Shown one piece after another: positions 54,253 through 62,390 of a stretch of 64,000 nt of DNA. Origin of the DNA: Pontibacter burrus (GTDB taxonomy: Bacteria > Bacteroidota > Bacteroidia > Cytophagales > Hymenobacteraceae); contig NZ_JAAGWD010000002.1 of the NCBI RefSeq assembly GCF_010686685.1, positions 248,001 through 312,000 on the forward strand, read 5' to 3'. Positions within the stretch are counted from its first letter, which is position 1; the number at the start of each line of letters is the position of its first letter. The translations under genes and the position numbers were made by a program. The notes under the pieces are model-generated. The model saw only the letters and a list, made by a program, of their open reading frames with translations, ran no database searches and had not been told where the DNA came from.

Positions 54253-54927
54253 TTATCCCTTATTTGGCTTACGGAAGGGGCGGCTGGAGTTCTGGCGGCT
54301 ATCGTAATGGCGGCCACCAGTGGATTTCTTGTTAAGCGGCCTGGAATAACTGCTACCTGCTACAAGGCTTTTCAGTTTACTTACTTCTTCAGAAGTGAGC
54401 TCCCGGTACTCACCAGGCTGCAGATCGCCTAATGTTAATGGGCCAATACTTGGGCGGATCAGGCGTAAGGTTGGGTAGCCTATAGCAGCTGTCATGCGGC
54501 GCACCTGCCGGTTCATGCCCTGCGATATCTTAATCTCTACCCAGGTAGCAGGTATATTCTTCCGAAAACGGATAGGAGTGGAGCGTTCCCAAACCTGAGG
54601 TTCCATTTCCAGAATGCTAGCTTTGGCTGGCGCCGTTTTAGTACCTTTTATAGTTACGCCACGTCTCAATTCTTCCAGAGCTTCTTCAGTTGGCACGCCA
54701 TCTACCTGCACCCAATAGGTTTTCTCAATCTTAAATTTAGGGTCTGACAACCGATGTTGTAAGGCCTTGTCATCCGTCAGCAACACCATGCCCTCGCTGT
54801 CGTAATCCAGGCGCCCAACCGGGTAAATGTCATGTACTTTAACGTAGTCTTTCAGGGTAGCTCTTCCGGTTTCGTCAGTAAACTGCGTGAGCACCTCGTA
54901 AGGCTTATTCAGAATGATGTACTTCAA
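54253..54927 (-). CDS. RsuA/RluB/E/F-family pseudouridine synthase
   Basis: This 224-residue protein shows MKYIILNKPYEVLTQFTDET and the catalytic segment DIYPVGRLDYDSEGMVLLTD (Asp in GRLDYDSEG), followed by KFKIEKTYWVQVDGVPTEE and GMNRQVRRMTAAIGYPTLRL. It lacks an S4 domain, which matches RluE-like enzymes (modifying 23S rRNA), but the exact target site is not determinable. A serine/arginine/lysine-rich tail follows. It is 28 bp from the upstream GNAT gene and probably co-transcribed with it. Confidence 0.9.
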   Translation of the reverse strand: MKYIILNKPYEVLTQFTDETGRATLKDYVKVHDIYPVGRLDYDSEGMVLLTDDKALQHRLSDPKFKIEKTYWVQVDGVPTEEALEELRRGVTIKGTKTAPAKASILEMEPQVWERSTPIRFRKNIPATWVEIKISQGMNRQVRRMTAAIGYPTLRLIRPSIGPLTLGDLQPGEYRELTSEEVSKLKSLVAGSSYSRPLNKKSTGGRHYDSRQNSSRPFRKPNKG

Positions 54928-54955
54928 GTTGTAATTATGTATTATAAATTAAGAA

Positions 54956-55564
54956 TTATGAATTAGATGTTGCAACCTGGCTTTTAATTTGAGCTGCCTG
55001 TAACTTCTCAAACTCAGGGAGCAGTAAAGATAGGGAGAGTGAATCTTCGTTGATGCCATCTACAACATAATGGCCGCGCGCGTTTCCTTCCACAGTAAAG
55101 CCGTAATGTTTCAGGAGTTTAGCCGATGGAATGTTATACTCCGCTATGTAAGCTTCAATGCGGTACAGGTTCATCTGCTCAAAACCATATTTCAGAATAG
55201 CTCCTAAGGCTTCCTTCATGTAGCCTTTGTTCTTGTCTGCGTCTGAAAATAACTCATAGCCAACTTCGGCGCGGCGGTGTGTGGGCACCCACGTATGGTA
55301 GCCACATTTCCCTAGCACGCGACCTGTTGCCTTCTCCAGTAAATGGAAAGACTTGAACGTGGCAAAATACGTCACCATACCCAGCGCATACTTTTCGCGT
55401 TCCACCTCTACTTCTTTGCTGGTAGTAAAACCCAGGTACTCGGCAATGCGCGAATTATTGAACTCCGTAAACAGGTACTGATACACCTCCGGGTTCAGTT
55501 CGCGCAGGTAGAGCCGTGGAGTTTCCAGGCAGGTTTGATTCGGTAAAAGCAGCTGTCTTTTCAT
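54956..55564 (-). CDS. GNAT-family N-acetyltransferase (RimJ/RimL-like)
   Basis: This 202-residue protein opens CLETPRLYLRELNPEVYQYL and has acetyl-CoA-binding and helix features in YELFSDADKNKGYMKEALGA and NIPSAKLLKHYGFTVEGNA. It is one of three GNAT proteins in this window. Its substrate is unknown. The start at 55,564 follows a region without good alternatives. Confidence 0.87.
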   Translation of the reverse strand: MKRQLLLPNQTCLETPRLYLRELNPEVYQYLFTEFNNSRIAEYLGFTTSKEVEVEREKYALGMVTYFATFKSFHLLEKATGRVLGKCGYHTWVPTHRRAEVGYELFSDADKNKGYMKEALGAILKYGFEQMNLYRIEAYIAEYNIPSAKLLKHYGFTVEGNARGHYVVDGINEDSLSLSLLLPEFEKLQAAQIKSQVATSNS

Positions 55565-56423
55565 AGCGCAAGGGGTTAGTAAACAAATATACTCAGATTA
55601 AGCCGGTGTTGGTTGTAGAGTAGGTGATAAGTTGTATTTATTGCTCTCCAGACCAGTGATTGAGATCTAGTCTGAACCGCATATTAAAGGGGAAGTGGAT
55701 GAATTTATTTGATTAGGGCTATTGCTATAGTTGAGGCTATAGTTCCATAGTTAAGGATGTCTAACCACCCCTCAGAGCTACGCTCGCTACCTTCGAAATC
55801 GCTTCTTGGTAGTCTAAGGCGGGGAATTCCTTCTGCTATTACTATAGTTATCGATATCGTTCTATAGTTGGCAATTAACCCACCCCTACCCCTCCCAAGA
55901 GGGGAATTCTGCCTATGGTATAGTTGCTCTATCAATCTATATTTCCAGACCACGAGCAGGCAGGCGCAGCCTGCCCTAAGAAACTATAACCACGGAAAGA
56001 CTACGAGCTATAGTTGATCAATTAAACTATAGATGAGCTATCGATTGATTTCAGTCTTTGGGTTGAGCGCCTTGTAGATTTCTGGTGGCGTAGCCATTGT
56101 GACGATAGGAGCAAAAGAAAGGTACACCGCGCGATGCCCGAAGACGAGGCCCCGCGGCCGTGAGCGCACGAAGCCAACTATAAAACAGTAGGCTGGTAGA
56201 GCTCCCAGGATTAGTGGTAACTATAGCATTAACTGCTTGTTCACGAGTTGCAACTATAGTTTGCTACGGGACATATAAGATGTCTCGACTAACGCTCGAC
56301 ATGACATACCGGTTAACTATAGGCAAAAGTTAAGATACAAATCTGTTATAAAAACAAAAGGCATCACCTTTTAAAGCGACGCCTAATGCCTTTTCAACTT
56401 AGCCAAAAATCTTATCTAAAATT
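55565..56423. other. Repeat-rich intergenic region
   Basis: This 860-bp stretch contains no supported gene. It has about nine CTATAG copies, one copy of the 27-bp element, and stretches that read like dispersed repeat debris (for example near 55,757-55,830 and 56,085-56,175, with CGCGATGCCCGAAGACGAGG). It is among the two most motif-dense places in the window. Confidence 0.65.
55878..55904. repeat. 27-bp interspersed repeat, copy 2 (inverted)
   Basis: This is an exact reverse complement of 54,104-54,130, 1.75 kb away. It sits in the middle of the repeat-rich intergenic region. Confidence 0.85.
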
Positions 56424-56867
56424 TTATTTAGAAGCCCGGTTATCGTCCAGGCGTTTTAAAAGCAGTTTTGTGAAGTCACGCTCACCACGGTATAGTTTGA
56501 TGAGCTGCTTGTATGAAATAACCCGAAGGTACTTGGCAGCATATTCCTGCTCCAGGGCAAGCTCTTTTTCGCGTGTTGCAAACATGCCATCAATACGGGC
56601 TTTTGCTTCCTGGTCTGAGAGGGCATCCACATCCTGGCGGTAGCCACTACGATACGACTTCATCAGGTCGCGACGTCTGCTTTCGTACTCGTTATACAGC
56701 GGCCAGAATTTTTGTGCCTGATCCGCAGTAAGCTCCATTTTATCGGTTAAGAAGGCAACCTTGGCAGCTTCCACACGCTCATTCGACTGACGGTTGTCCT
56801 GGGCCAATGCGGTAGTGCCGGCAAAGGTAAGGGCACAGAAAATCAGTAGAAAAAAATAACGCTTCAT
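56424..56867 (-). CDS. Spy/CpxP-like periplasmic helical protein
   Basis: The 147-residue protein has a signal peptide (KRYFFLLIFCALTFAGTTALAQ) and a long helical body (RVEAAKVAFLTDKMELTADQ, AQKFWPLYNEYESRRRDLMK, ELALEQEYAAKYLRVIS). The LTxxQ-type motif (ELTADQAQKF) is typical of Spy/CpxP chaperones and of the metal-sensing CnrX-like group. It ends the sigma/anti-sigma operon, 12 bp after the anti-sigma gene. It may sense envelope stress or metal, or act as a chaperone induced by the sigma factor; both are inference. Confidence 0.78.
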   Translation of the reverse strand: MKRYFFLLIFCALTFAGTTALAQDNRQSNERVEAAKVAFLTDKMELTADQAQKFWPLYNEYESRRRDLMKSYRSGYRQDVDALSDQEAKARIDGMFATREKELALEQEYAAKYLRVISYKQLIKLYRGERDFTKLLLKRLDDNRASK

Positions 56868-56879
56868 ACGCTGGGTGAA

Positions 56880-57317
56880 TTAGTAATCGGTATCTCTTAA
56901 GTGGTAGTATTCTAGTTCTGCTTCGGCATCGGCGGCACTAACATTCAGGAAATCTGCTGTCAGTTCCTGGCGTTTTAGTGCGTTTAGCTCGGCCAGATCA
57001 GCGCTTTCCACGGTGCTGTAGGCAGTCAGGTAATTTACTATGTCGGCATCCGGTACGTTGGCCAGGTTAAATTGCTGCTCCGTCTGCGACTTATCAGCAA
57101 GATAGAAAACACCAACAAAAAGCACCAGCAACACAAGCGGAGCCATTGCTACACGAACCGTTTGCCACACCTGTACCGGCAACCACTGACGCGTAGGCGC
57201 AGCAACTGTACGAGACATAATGCGGGTCGGCAACCGGTCAAAATAATCTTCCGGCACCTGGTACACATTGTGTTTGGGCAAGTCGCTCAGGTTAAAATCT
57301 TTATGCTTAATATTCAT
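56880..57317 (-). CDS. Anti-sigma factor with single transmembrane helix
   Basis: The 145-residue protein has a cytoplasmic N-terminal part (LSDLPKHNVYQVPEDYFDRL), a membrane helix at ~59-78 (MAPLVLLVLFVGVFYLA) and an extracytoplasmic part (NLANVPDADIVNYLTAYSTV). It lacks a zinc HxxxCxxC motif, so it belongs to the simple membrane-bound class. It follows the ECF sigma gene by 35 bp, the usual order for a regulated pair. Confidence 0.8.
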   Translation of the reverse strand: MNIKHKDFNLSDLPKHNVYQVPEDYFDRLPTRIMSRTVAAPTRQWLPVQVWQTVRVAMAPLVLLVLFVGVFYLADKSQTEQQFNLANVPDADIVNYLTAYSTVESADLAELNALKRQELTADFLNVSAADAEAELEYYHLRDTDY

Positions 57318-57352
57318 AATCTTCCTGTTAGATGGAGTTTGCTTCCAATAGT

Positions 57353-57892
57353 TTAATCCTGCTTCAGGAAATCTTCAATTTTTTTTACGGCCAGGTGGTA
57401 AGATGCCTTTAAGGCCCCTACCGAAGTACCCAGAATTTCCGAAATCTCTTCGTATTTCAGGTCGTCGTAATACTTCATGTTAAACACCAGACGCTGCTTG
57501 TCAGGCAGTTTGAGCAAAGCTTTCTGTAGTTTCAGCTGTATTTCGTCGCCGCTGATCTGTGGCGACGAATCTATTTTCTCGGATAGCTCGGCGGCTACGT
57601 CGTTGATAGGTAAAAAGAACTTTTTCTTTTTGTTCGACAAAAAGGTAAGACACTCGTTGGTGGCAATACGGTAAAGCCAGGTATAAAGCTGCGCATCCTG
57701 CCTGAAATTCTCCAGGTTCTTCCACACCTTCAGGAAAACTTCCTGGGTCAGGTCGTCGGCGTCGTCGTGGTCTATCACCATCTTGCGGATGTGCCAGTAC
57801 ACTTTTTGCTGGTACTTGCGCACAAGTTGGTTAAAAGCCAGGTTTCGGCTGTCAGGGTTGGCAAACTTTTCTAATATCTCTTTGTCTTCCAC
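57353..57892 (-). CDS. ECF-family RNA polymerase sigma factor
   Basis: At 179 residues it has region 2 (FNQLVRKYQQKVYWHIRKMV, DADDLTQEVFLKVWKNLENF) and region 4 (LLKLPDKQRLVFNMKYYDDL, KYEEISEILGTSVGALKASY). It directs polymerase to a regulon controlled by the membrane anti-sigma factor downstream. The three-gene unit with that factor and the Spy-like protein is a signal-transduction operon. The inducing signal is not known. Confidence 0.95.
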   Translation of the reverse strand: MEDKEILEKFANPDSRNLAFNQLVRKYQQKVYWHIRKMVIDHDDADDLTQEVFLKVWKNLENFRQDAQLYTWLYRIATNECLTFLSNKKKKFFLPINDVAAELSEKIDSSPQISGDEIQLKLQKALLKLPDKQRLVFNMKYYDDLKYEEISEILGTSVGALKASYHLAVKKIEDFLKQD

Positions 57893-58376
57893 TTTTACAG
57901 GGAGCAGGGAACAGTAAGCAGTTACTGGCTTTTGTGTGTTGTTATTACAGTAGCTTTAAAATTAACTGATTTCAGTTAGAGTTTATAGTTGGGTGTGCAA
58001 TTTTATGGCTTGTTTTAGAGTAGTTTATTGTAGAGAAGCAGTTGATGAGCGAATTGTTGTGCAGTTTTAACTATAGTTTAGGATTTAACTGTTCAGAATG
58101 TTGGTAAAGGGTAGGAGTGACGGAGTTTATAGTTTAGGCGAGAACTATAGTTGGTAGATCAGCTGGGGTTCAAACTATAGTAAGGTTAAGCTATAGTTTG
58201 AACTAATGTGATGAGTAATGCTATAGTTATAGTTTGGGCGTGCCGGCAAGCCGTCGGGCTCTCGCGGCTCGCTTTTTGGTTCGTACCTCACCAAAAGAGC
58301 TCAAACAACCGCTCCATCCCTCACGCTTTCTCAGTGAGCAGTAAACAGTTATCGGTTAACAAGTCACATATAAAAA
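57893..58376. other. Repeat-rich intergenic region with CTATAG cluster
   Basis: This region upstream of the sigma factor holds about six CTATAG copies and no supported gene. It includes a 13-bp perfect inverted repeat: GTTCAAACTATAG at 58,168-58,180 and CTATAGTTTGAAC at 58,191-58,203, with a 10-bp spacer. A GC-rich repeat-like stretch lies at ~58,235-58,325. Confidence 0.7.
58168..58203. repeat. 13-bp perfect inverted repeat built on CTATAG
   Basis: Arms GTTCAAACTATAG and CTATAGTTTGAAC are exact reverse complements separated by 10 bp. They show that the iterated motif also occurs as paired dyads. Confidence 0.85.
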
Positions 58377-58409
58377 AAACAGGCTGCACTACAAAAGCAC
58401 AGCCTGTTT
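58377..58409 (-). terminator. Terminator of the transketolase operon
   Basis: AAACAGGCTG and CAGCCTGTTT arms lie 33 bp past the stop at 58,442. An A-run on the plus strand provides the U-run for the minus-strand transcript. Confidence 0.9.
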
Positions 58410-58441
58410 ACTGATTATTGTTAACTGCTAACTGCTATATG

Positions 58442-59401
58442 TTAACCGTTTTTTCTGCTGATAACGCGCTCTACGGCAGCTACAATGTCATTCTCCGTCA
58501 GGCCATATTTCTCCATCAGTTGGTCTGGAGTACCAGACTCGCCAAAGGTATCGTTTACAGCAACATACTCCTGCGGAACAGGGTTGTTGGCAACCAGCAC
58601 TTGTGCAACAGCATCGCCAAGGCCACCGAAACGGTTGTGCTCTTCTGCAGTTACCACGCAGCCTGTTTTAGCAGCAGATTTCAGGATAGCTTCTGCATCA
58701 ATTGGCTTGATAGTATGGATGTTGATGATCTCAGCATTGATGCCTTTCTCAGCCAGGATATGGCCGGCCAGGATAGCTTTCCAAACCAGGTGACCTGTAG
58801 CGAAAATACTTACATCCGTACCTTCGTTCAGCATCACGGCTTTACCAATCTCAAATTTCTGATCGGCAGGGGTAAAGTTAGGAACCGTAGGGCGGCCGAA
58901 ACGCAGGTAAACCGGACCTTCGTGCTCGGCTATAGCTATAGTTGCTGCTTTGGTTTGGTTAAAGTCGCATGGGTTAATTACGGTCATGTGTGGCAGCATG
59001 CGCATCATACCAATATCTTCCAGAATCTGGTGGGTGGCACCGTCTTCGCCCAGCGTAAGCCCGGCATGCGAAGCACAGATCTTTACGTTTTTGCCAGAGT
59101 AAGCCACCGACTGACGGATCTGGTCGTACACGCGGCCCGTAGAGAAGTTAGCAAACGTACCGGTAAACGGAATCTTACCACCGATGGTCATACCGGCAGC
59201 AAGACCGATCATGTTGGCTTCGGCAATACCTACCTGGAAGAAACGCTCCGGAAACTCTTTCTGGAAGGCATCCATTTTAAGCGAGCCGGTAAGGTCGGCG
59301 CAAAGGCCAACTATATTTGGGTTGGTGCGGCCAAGCTCCAGCAAACCAGCACCGAAACCAGAACGTGTGTCTTTTTTCTCTGTGTATGGAAAATCTTTCA
59401 T
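58442..59401 (-). CDS. Transketolase, C-terminal subunit (pyrimidine-binding and C-terminal domains)
   Basis: This 319-residue protein carries the pyrimidine-binding domain ([40 protein letters not shown]) and the C-terminal domain ([20 protein letters not shown]). It completes the enzyme encoded in part by the gene at 60,891. Split transketolases with separate N and C halves are a known form. It catalyses two-carbon transfer between sugar phosphates in the pentose phosphate pathway using thiamine diphosphate. A VWA-domain gene lies between the two halves. Confidence 0.94.
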   Translation of the reverse strand: MKDFPYTEKKDTRSGFGAGLLELGRTNPNIVGLCADLTGSLKMDAFQKEFPERFFQVGIAEANMIGLAAGMTIGGKIPFTGTFANFSTGRVYDQIRQSVAYSGKNVKICASHAGLTLGEDGATHQILEDIGMMRMLPHMTVINPCDFNQTKAATIAIAEHEGPVYLRFGRPTVPNFTPADQKFEIGKAVMLNEGTDVSIFATGHLVWKAILAGHILAEKGINAEIINIHTIKPIDAEAILKSAAKTGCVVTAEEHNRFGGLGDAVAQVLVANNPVPQEYVAVNDTFGESGTPDQLMEKYGLTENDIVAAVERVISRKNG

Positions 59402-59457
59402 TGTATGGTTCTTTCTAAAAAGTCTTTATAATGTAGCAAACTATAGTTTGCTGCTGT

Positions 59458-60861
59458 TTATCTGTTAAAAATCCTTAGGTTGGTTGTAGCCCCGGGACGT
59501 ATCTCAAAATCCTGCACATCGGTAAATTTGCTCGATTGTGCGGTCTTCATGCGGTACACCAGTTTATACTTACCGGGCTGTAATGGTACGGTTACTTTAC
59601 TGTTATTTTCAGGTATGTTCAGGAGCCAGTGCTGTGTGCCATGTTCATCTACGCTATACACGCTGCCGTAGCCTTGCATCTGCGATGTGATAGCAAGTTG
59701 TCCCGGAATCGGGATCGTCACCGTTCTGGTCTGTCCTTGCTTTACTTCCACATCATTCAGGTAAATGCGTGGCGTAGTCAGTACTTCCAGGTCGTAGGTG
59801 CCGGTCAGGTATTTGTGTCGCTCACCAAAAGGTTGCACGTTCAGCGTGCGGGTTTCGCCGTTTTGCCGAACTATAGTTTGCAACTGCCCATACGGCGATG
59901 GCCCATCCTGACGCAGATACAAAATGCCCTGCGGCGCTTTTACCTTGATGACGTTATGACGGCCCGGTTTTATAGTTACGCTGCGGTCTACAACAGCTGG
60001 TGTAGTATTTACCACCAGGTCATAAGGCATCAGCGCGTCTATTTCCAGCATGTCGGGCTTTCCTTTGTCATTCAGGTAATGCACAAAATTGTACTCCGGC
60101 GAACCTGTCAGCGAGTTCAGGAAGGTCATGTTCACGTTGGTTTCCACCGACCGGCCGTTCTCATCCTGCAACTCCACACTAACCGTAGTTTCGCTCAGCG
60201 TCTGCGTCACAATCTCGGTCAGTACGTTCTCGAACGTTTTTACATCGGCTGCATTAAAGTACTGGCCAATGCAATTTAGCTGTTGTTCGTACTCTGGAGC
60301 AATACCAATGCCGATCACGAAAGGGCGCAAAAAGATGCGCTTCTTCTGCAAAGCCAGCGACACCGCACATGGGTCTCCGTTACACGATTCCAAGCCATCT
60401 GTTATCAGAATGACCACATTTCGAGAACGCGGATCATCGGGAAAATCTCCGGCTGCCTGCTCTAAAGAGTAGGTAATGGGCGTATTCCCGCGCGGAACGA
60501 TCTGGCTGAGCTTCTTCTTAACAGACTCAGCGTTTTTAACGGCAAACGGCACTTCCAGGCGTGTGTCTTTGCAGTCGTTACGCTCGCGGCCGTACTGGTG
60601 GCCATACGCGCGTAAGGCAACTTCCACGTTATCAAAGCGCTCCAGCGAGTCAACCAGCCCGGCCAGCAGGTTTTTAGCAACCGTCATGCGGTCGCTGCTT
60701 TCCCATTTGGCCAGCATACTTCCGGAAGCGTCCAGCAGAAACAGAATGCGCGTTTTAGGCTTTGGCTTTTTATCCTGGGCAATAGTGGTTATAGTTGCTG
60801 ATAAAACCAGCAACAGCAGGAGTAAACCTGTTTTTCTTAACCAAGCACCCATGCGCAGCAC
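59458..60861 (-). CDS. VWA-domain exported protein inserted between transketolase halves
   Basis: This 467-residue protein has a signal peptide (TGLLLLLLVLSATITTIAQ). Its von Willebrand A domain has a complete MIDAS: ILFLLDASGSMLAKW (DxSxS, ~39-52), a threonine in PRGNTPITYSLEQA and VVILITDGLESC. The C-terminal ~230 residues form beta-rich segments. VWA domains bind proteins through a metal ion. It is flanked at 30 and 57 bp by the two transketolase subunit genes on the same strand, so all three probably share one transcript, although its role is unrelated to transketolase so far as known. Confidence 0.9.
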   Translation of the reverse strand: MLRMGAWLRKTGLLLLLLVLSATITTIAQDKKPKPKTRILFLLDASGSMLAKWESSDRMTVAKNLLAGLVDSLERFDNVEVALRAYGHQYGRERNDCKDTRLEVPFAVKNAESVKKKLSQIVPRGNTPITYSLEQAAGDFPDDPRSRNVVILITDGLESCNGDPCAVSLALQKKRIFLRPFVIGIGIAPEYEQQLNCIGQYFNAADVKTFENVLTEIVTQTLSETTVSVELQDENGRSVETNVNMTFLNSLTGSPEYNFVHYLNDKGKPDMLEIDALMPYDLVVNTTPAVVDRSVTIKPGRHNVIKVKAPQGILYLRQDGPSPYGQLQTIVRQNGETRTLNVQPFGERHKYLTGTYDLEVLTTPRIYLNDVEVKQGQTRTVTIPIPGQLAITSQMQGYGSVYSVDEHGTQHWLLNIPENNSKVTVPLQPGKYKLVYRMKTAQSSKFTDVQDFEIRPGATTNLRIFNR

Positions 60862-60890
60862 GAACTATAAATTTTACCTGAAACTATAGT

Positions 60891-61748
60891 TTAGTAATCC
60901 GAAGCGTGTTTTACCATCAGCTGCTGCAGCGCAATTTCCAGCTGCTCGTCGTTTGGCGCTACACCGTGCCATTTGTGCGACCCCATCATAAAGTCTACAC
61001 CATAGCCCATTTCGGTGTGCATCAGTAACATAACTGGTTTGCCTTTGCCGGTCTCAGCTTTGGCCTGCTCCAGTCCCGGAATCAAGGTTTCGAAGTTGTT
61101 ACCGTCTGCTTCCAGCACCGTCCAGCCAAAGGCTTCGAATTTAGCGCGCAGGCTGCCCAGGCTCATTACTTCGTCTGTAGAGCCATCAATCTGCTGGCCG
61201 TTCAGGTCTATAGTTGCAATCAGGTTATCTACTTTATGGTGTGCAGCATACATAGCTGCTTCCCAAACCTGGCCTTCTTCCACTTCACCATCGCCCATCA
61301 GCACATATACCAGGTTGTTATCGCCGTTCAGTTTTTTGATCTGGGCAGCACCAGTAGCTACTGATAAGCCCTGGCCCAGTGAGCCCGAAGCGATACGAAT
61401 ACCTGGCAGACCTTCTTCGGTAGCAGGGTGGCCCTGTAACCTCGAGTTCAGCTTGCGGAATGTTGCCAGCTCAGCCACATCAAAGAAGCCGGAGCGGGCC
61501 AACGTGCTGTACCAAACCGGCGAAATGTGGCCGTTGGAAAGGAAGAACAGATCTTCGCCTTTGCCATCCATGTTAAAGTCGGTGCTATAGTTCATGATCT
61601 TGAAATACAGCGATACAAAGTAATCGGTGCAGCCAAGCGATCCGCCCGGGTGGCCGGAGTTAACGGCATGTACCATACGCACGATGTCGCGGCGTACCTG
61701 TGCGGCAATGTCCTTCAGCTCTTCGATGCTCTTGTTGTGTGGGTTCAC
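60891..61748 (-). CDS. Transketolase, N-terminal subunit (diphosphate-binding domain)
   Basis: This 285-residue protein carries the thiamine-diphosphate domain: HAVNSGHPGGSLGCTDYFVS (~27-46), GSLGQGLSVATGAA (~117-130) and the metal/diphosphate motif GDGEVEEGQVWEAAMYAAHH followed by IATIDLNGQQIDG (~150-182). It is the first gene of an operon whose third gene encodes the C-terminal half. Together they should form an active transketolase. Confidence 0.95.
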   Translation of the reverse strand: MNPHNKSIEELKDIAAQVRRDIVRMVHAVNSGHPGGSLGCTDYFVSLYFKIMNYSTDFNMDGKGEDLFFLSNGHISPVWYSTLARSGFFDVAELATFRKLNSRLQGHPATEEGLPGIRIASGSLGQGLSVATGAAQIKKLNGDNNLVYVLMGDGEVEEGQVWEAAMYAAHHKVDNLIATIDLNGQQIDGSTDEVMSLGSLRAKFEAFGWTVLEADGNNFETLIPGLEQAKAETGKGKPVMLLMHTEMGYGVDFMMGSHKWHGVAPNDEQLEIALQQLMVKHASDY

Positions 61749-61802
61749 GGTTTATTTGATTATGAATTAAGAATTAAAAATTGGTAGTCAAAGATACAAA
61801 AA

Positions 61803-61829
61803 GCGCAGCCACTTTTAGAGTAGCTGCGC
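61803..61829 (-). terminator. Terminator of bcp
   Basis: GCGCAGC (61,803-61,809) pairs with GCTGCGC (61,823-61,829). On the minus strand it is followed by a T-run (the A-run at 61,797-61,802). Confidence 0.9.
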
Positions 61830-61841
61830 CCGCGTTATGTT

Positions 61842-62291
61842 TTACTTCAGTATTTGAGCCGTATGGTCGGCGGTCTTTACTTTCGTGATGATATCCTGTA
61901 TCACACCGTTCTCGTCTATCACAAAGGTGTAGCGCATGGTGCCCATATACTTCCGGCCGTACATCGATTTTTCTTGCCACACTCCGTACTGCTCTACAAT
62001 CTGTTTCTCAGTATCGGCGATCAGGGTAAACGGCAGCTCATATTTGCCGATAAACTTCTGGTGCGATTTCTCGCTGTCGATGCTCACGCCTATTACTTCG
62101 TAGCCTTCTTTTTGCAGGTGGCTATAGTTATCGCGGAGGTTGCAGGCCTGTGCAGTACAGCCGCTGGTGTCGTCTTTCGGGTAGAAGTACAGGATTACTT
62201 TTTTGCCGCGGTAGTCGCTCAGCTTTACCGTATTTCCGTTCTGGTCTTTGCCTTCAAACTCCGGAGCCTTGTCGCCGATGTTGAGTGTCAT
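61842..62291 (-). CDS. bcp: Bcp-type peroxiredoxin (thioredoxin-dependent thiol peroxidase)
   Basis: The start at ATG 62,291 (MTLNIGDKAPEFEGKDQNGN) gives 149 residues. The peroxidatic and resolving cysteines are in KDDTSGCTAQACNLRDNYS (CxxxxC). Such enzymes reduce hydrogen peroxide and alkyl hydroperoxides using thioredoxin. It is probably monocistronic, since a good terminator separates it from the transketolase operon. An imperfect hairpin of GTCTTTTGTCC-type repeats lies upstream at ~62,320-62,388. Confidence 0.95.
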   Translation of the reverse strand: MTLNIGDKAPEFEGKDQNGNTVKLSDYRGKKVILYFYPKDDTSGCTAQACNLRDNYSHLQKEGYEVIGVSIDSEKSHQKFIGKYELPFTLIADTEKQIVEQYGVWQEKSMYGRKYMGTMRYTFVIDENGVIQDIITKVKTADHTAQILK

Positions 62292-62390
62292 AGTTATGTT
62301 GATGTTTTGACTGTGTGACAAAAGACAAAGGACTTTCCATTATTTCTGAAACAGTCTTTTGTCCTTTGTCAAACGGTCTTTTGTCAAGAA

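Noticed and set aside
58418-59431. Long plus-strand open frame of 337 residues
   Set aside because: It mirrors the transketolase C-terminal subunit on the minus strand, whose motifs are unambiguous.
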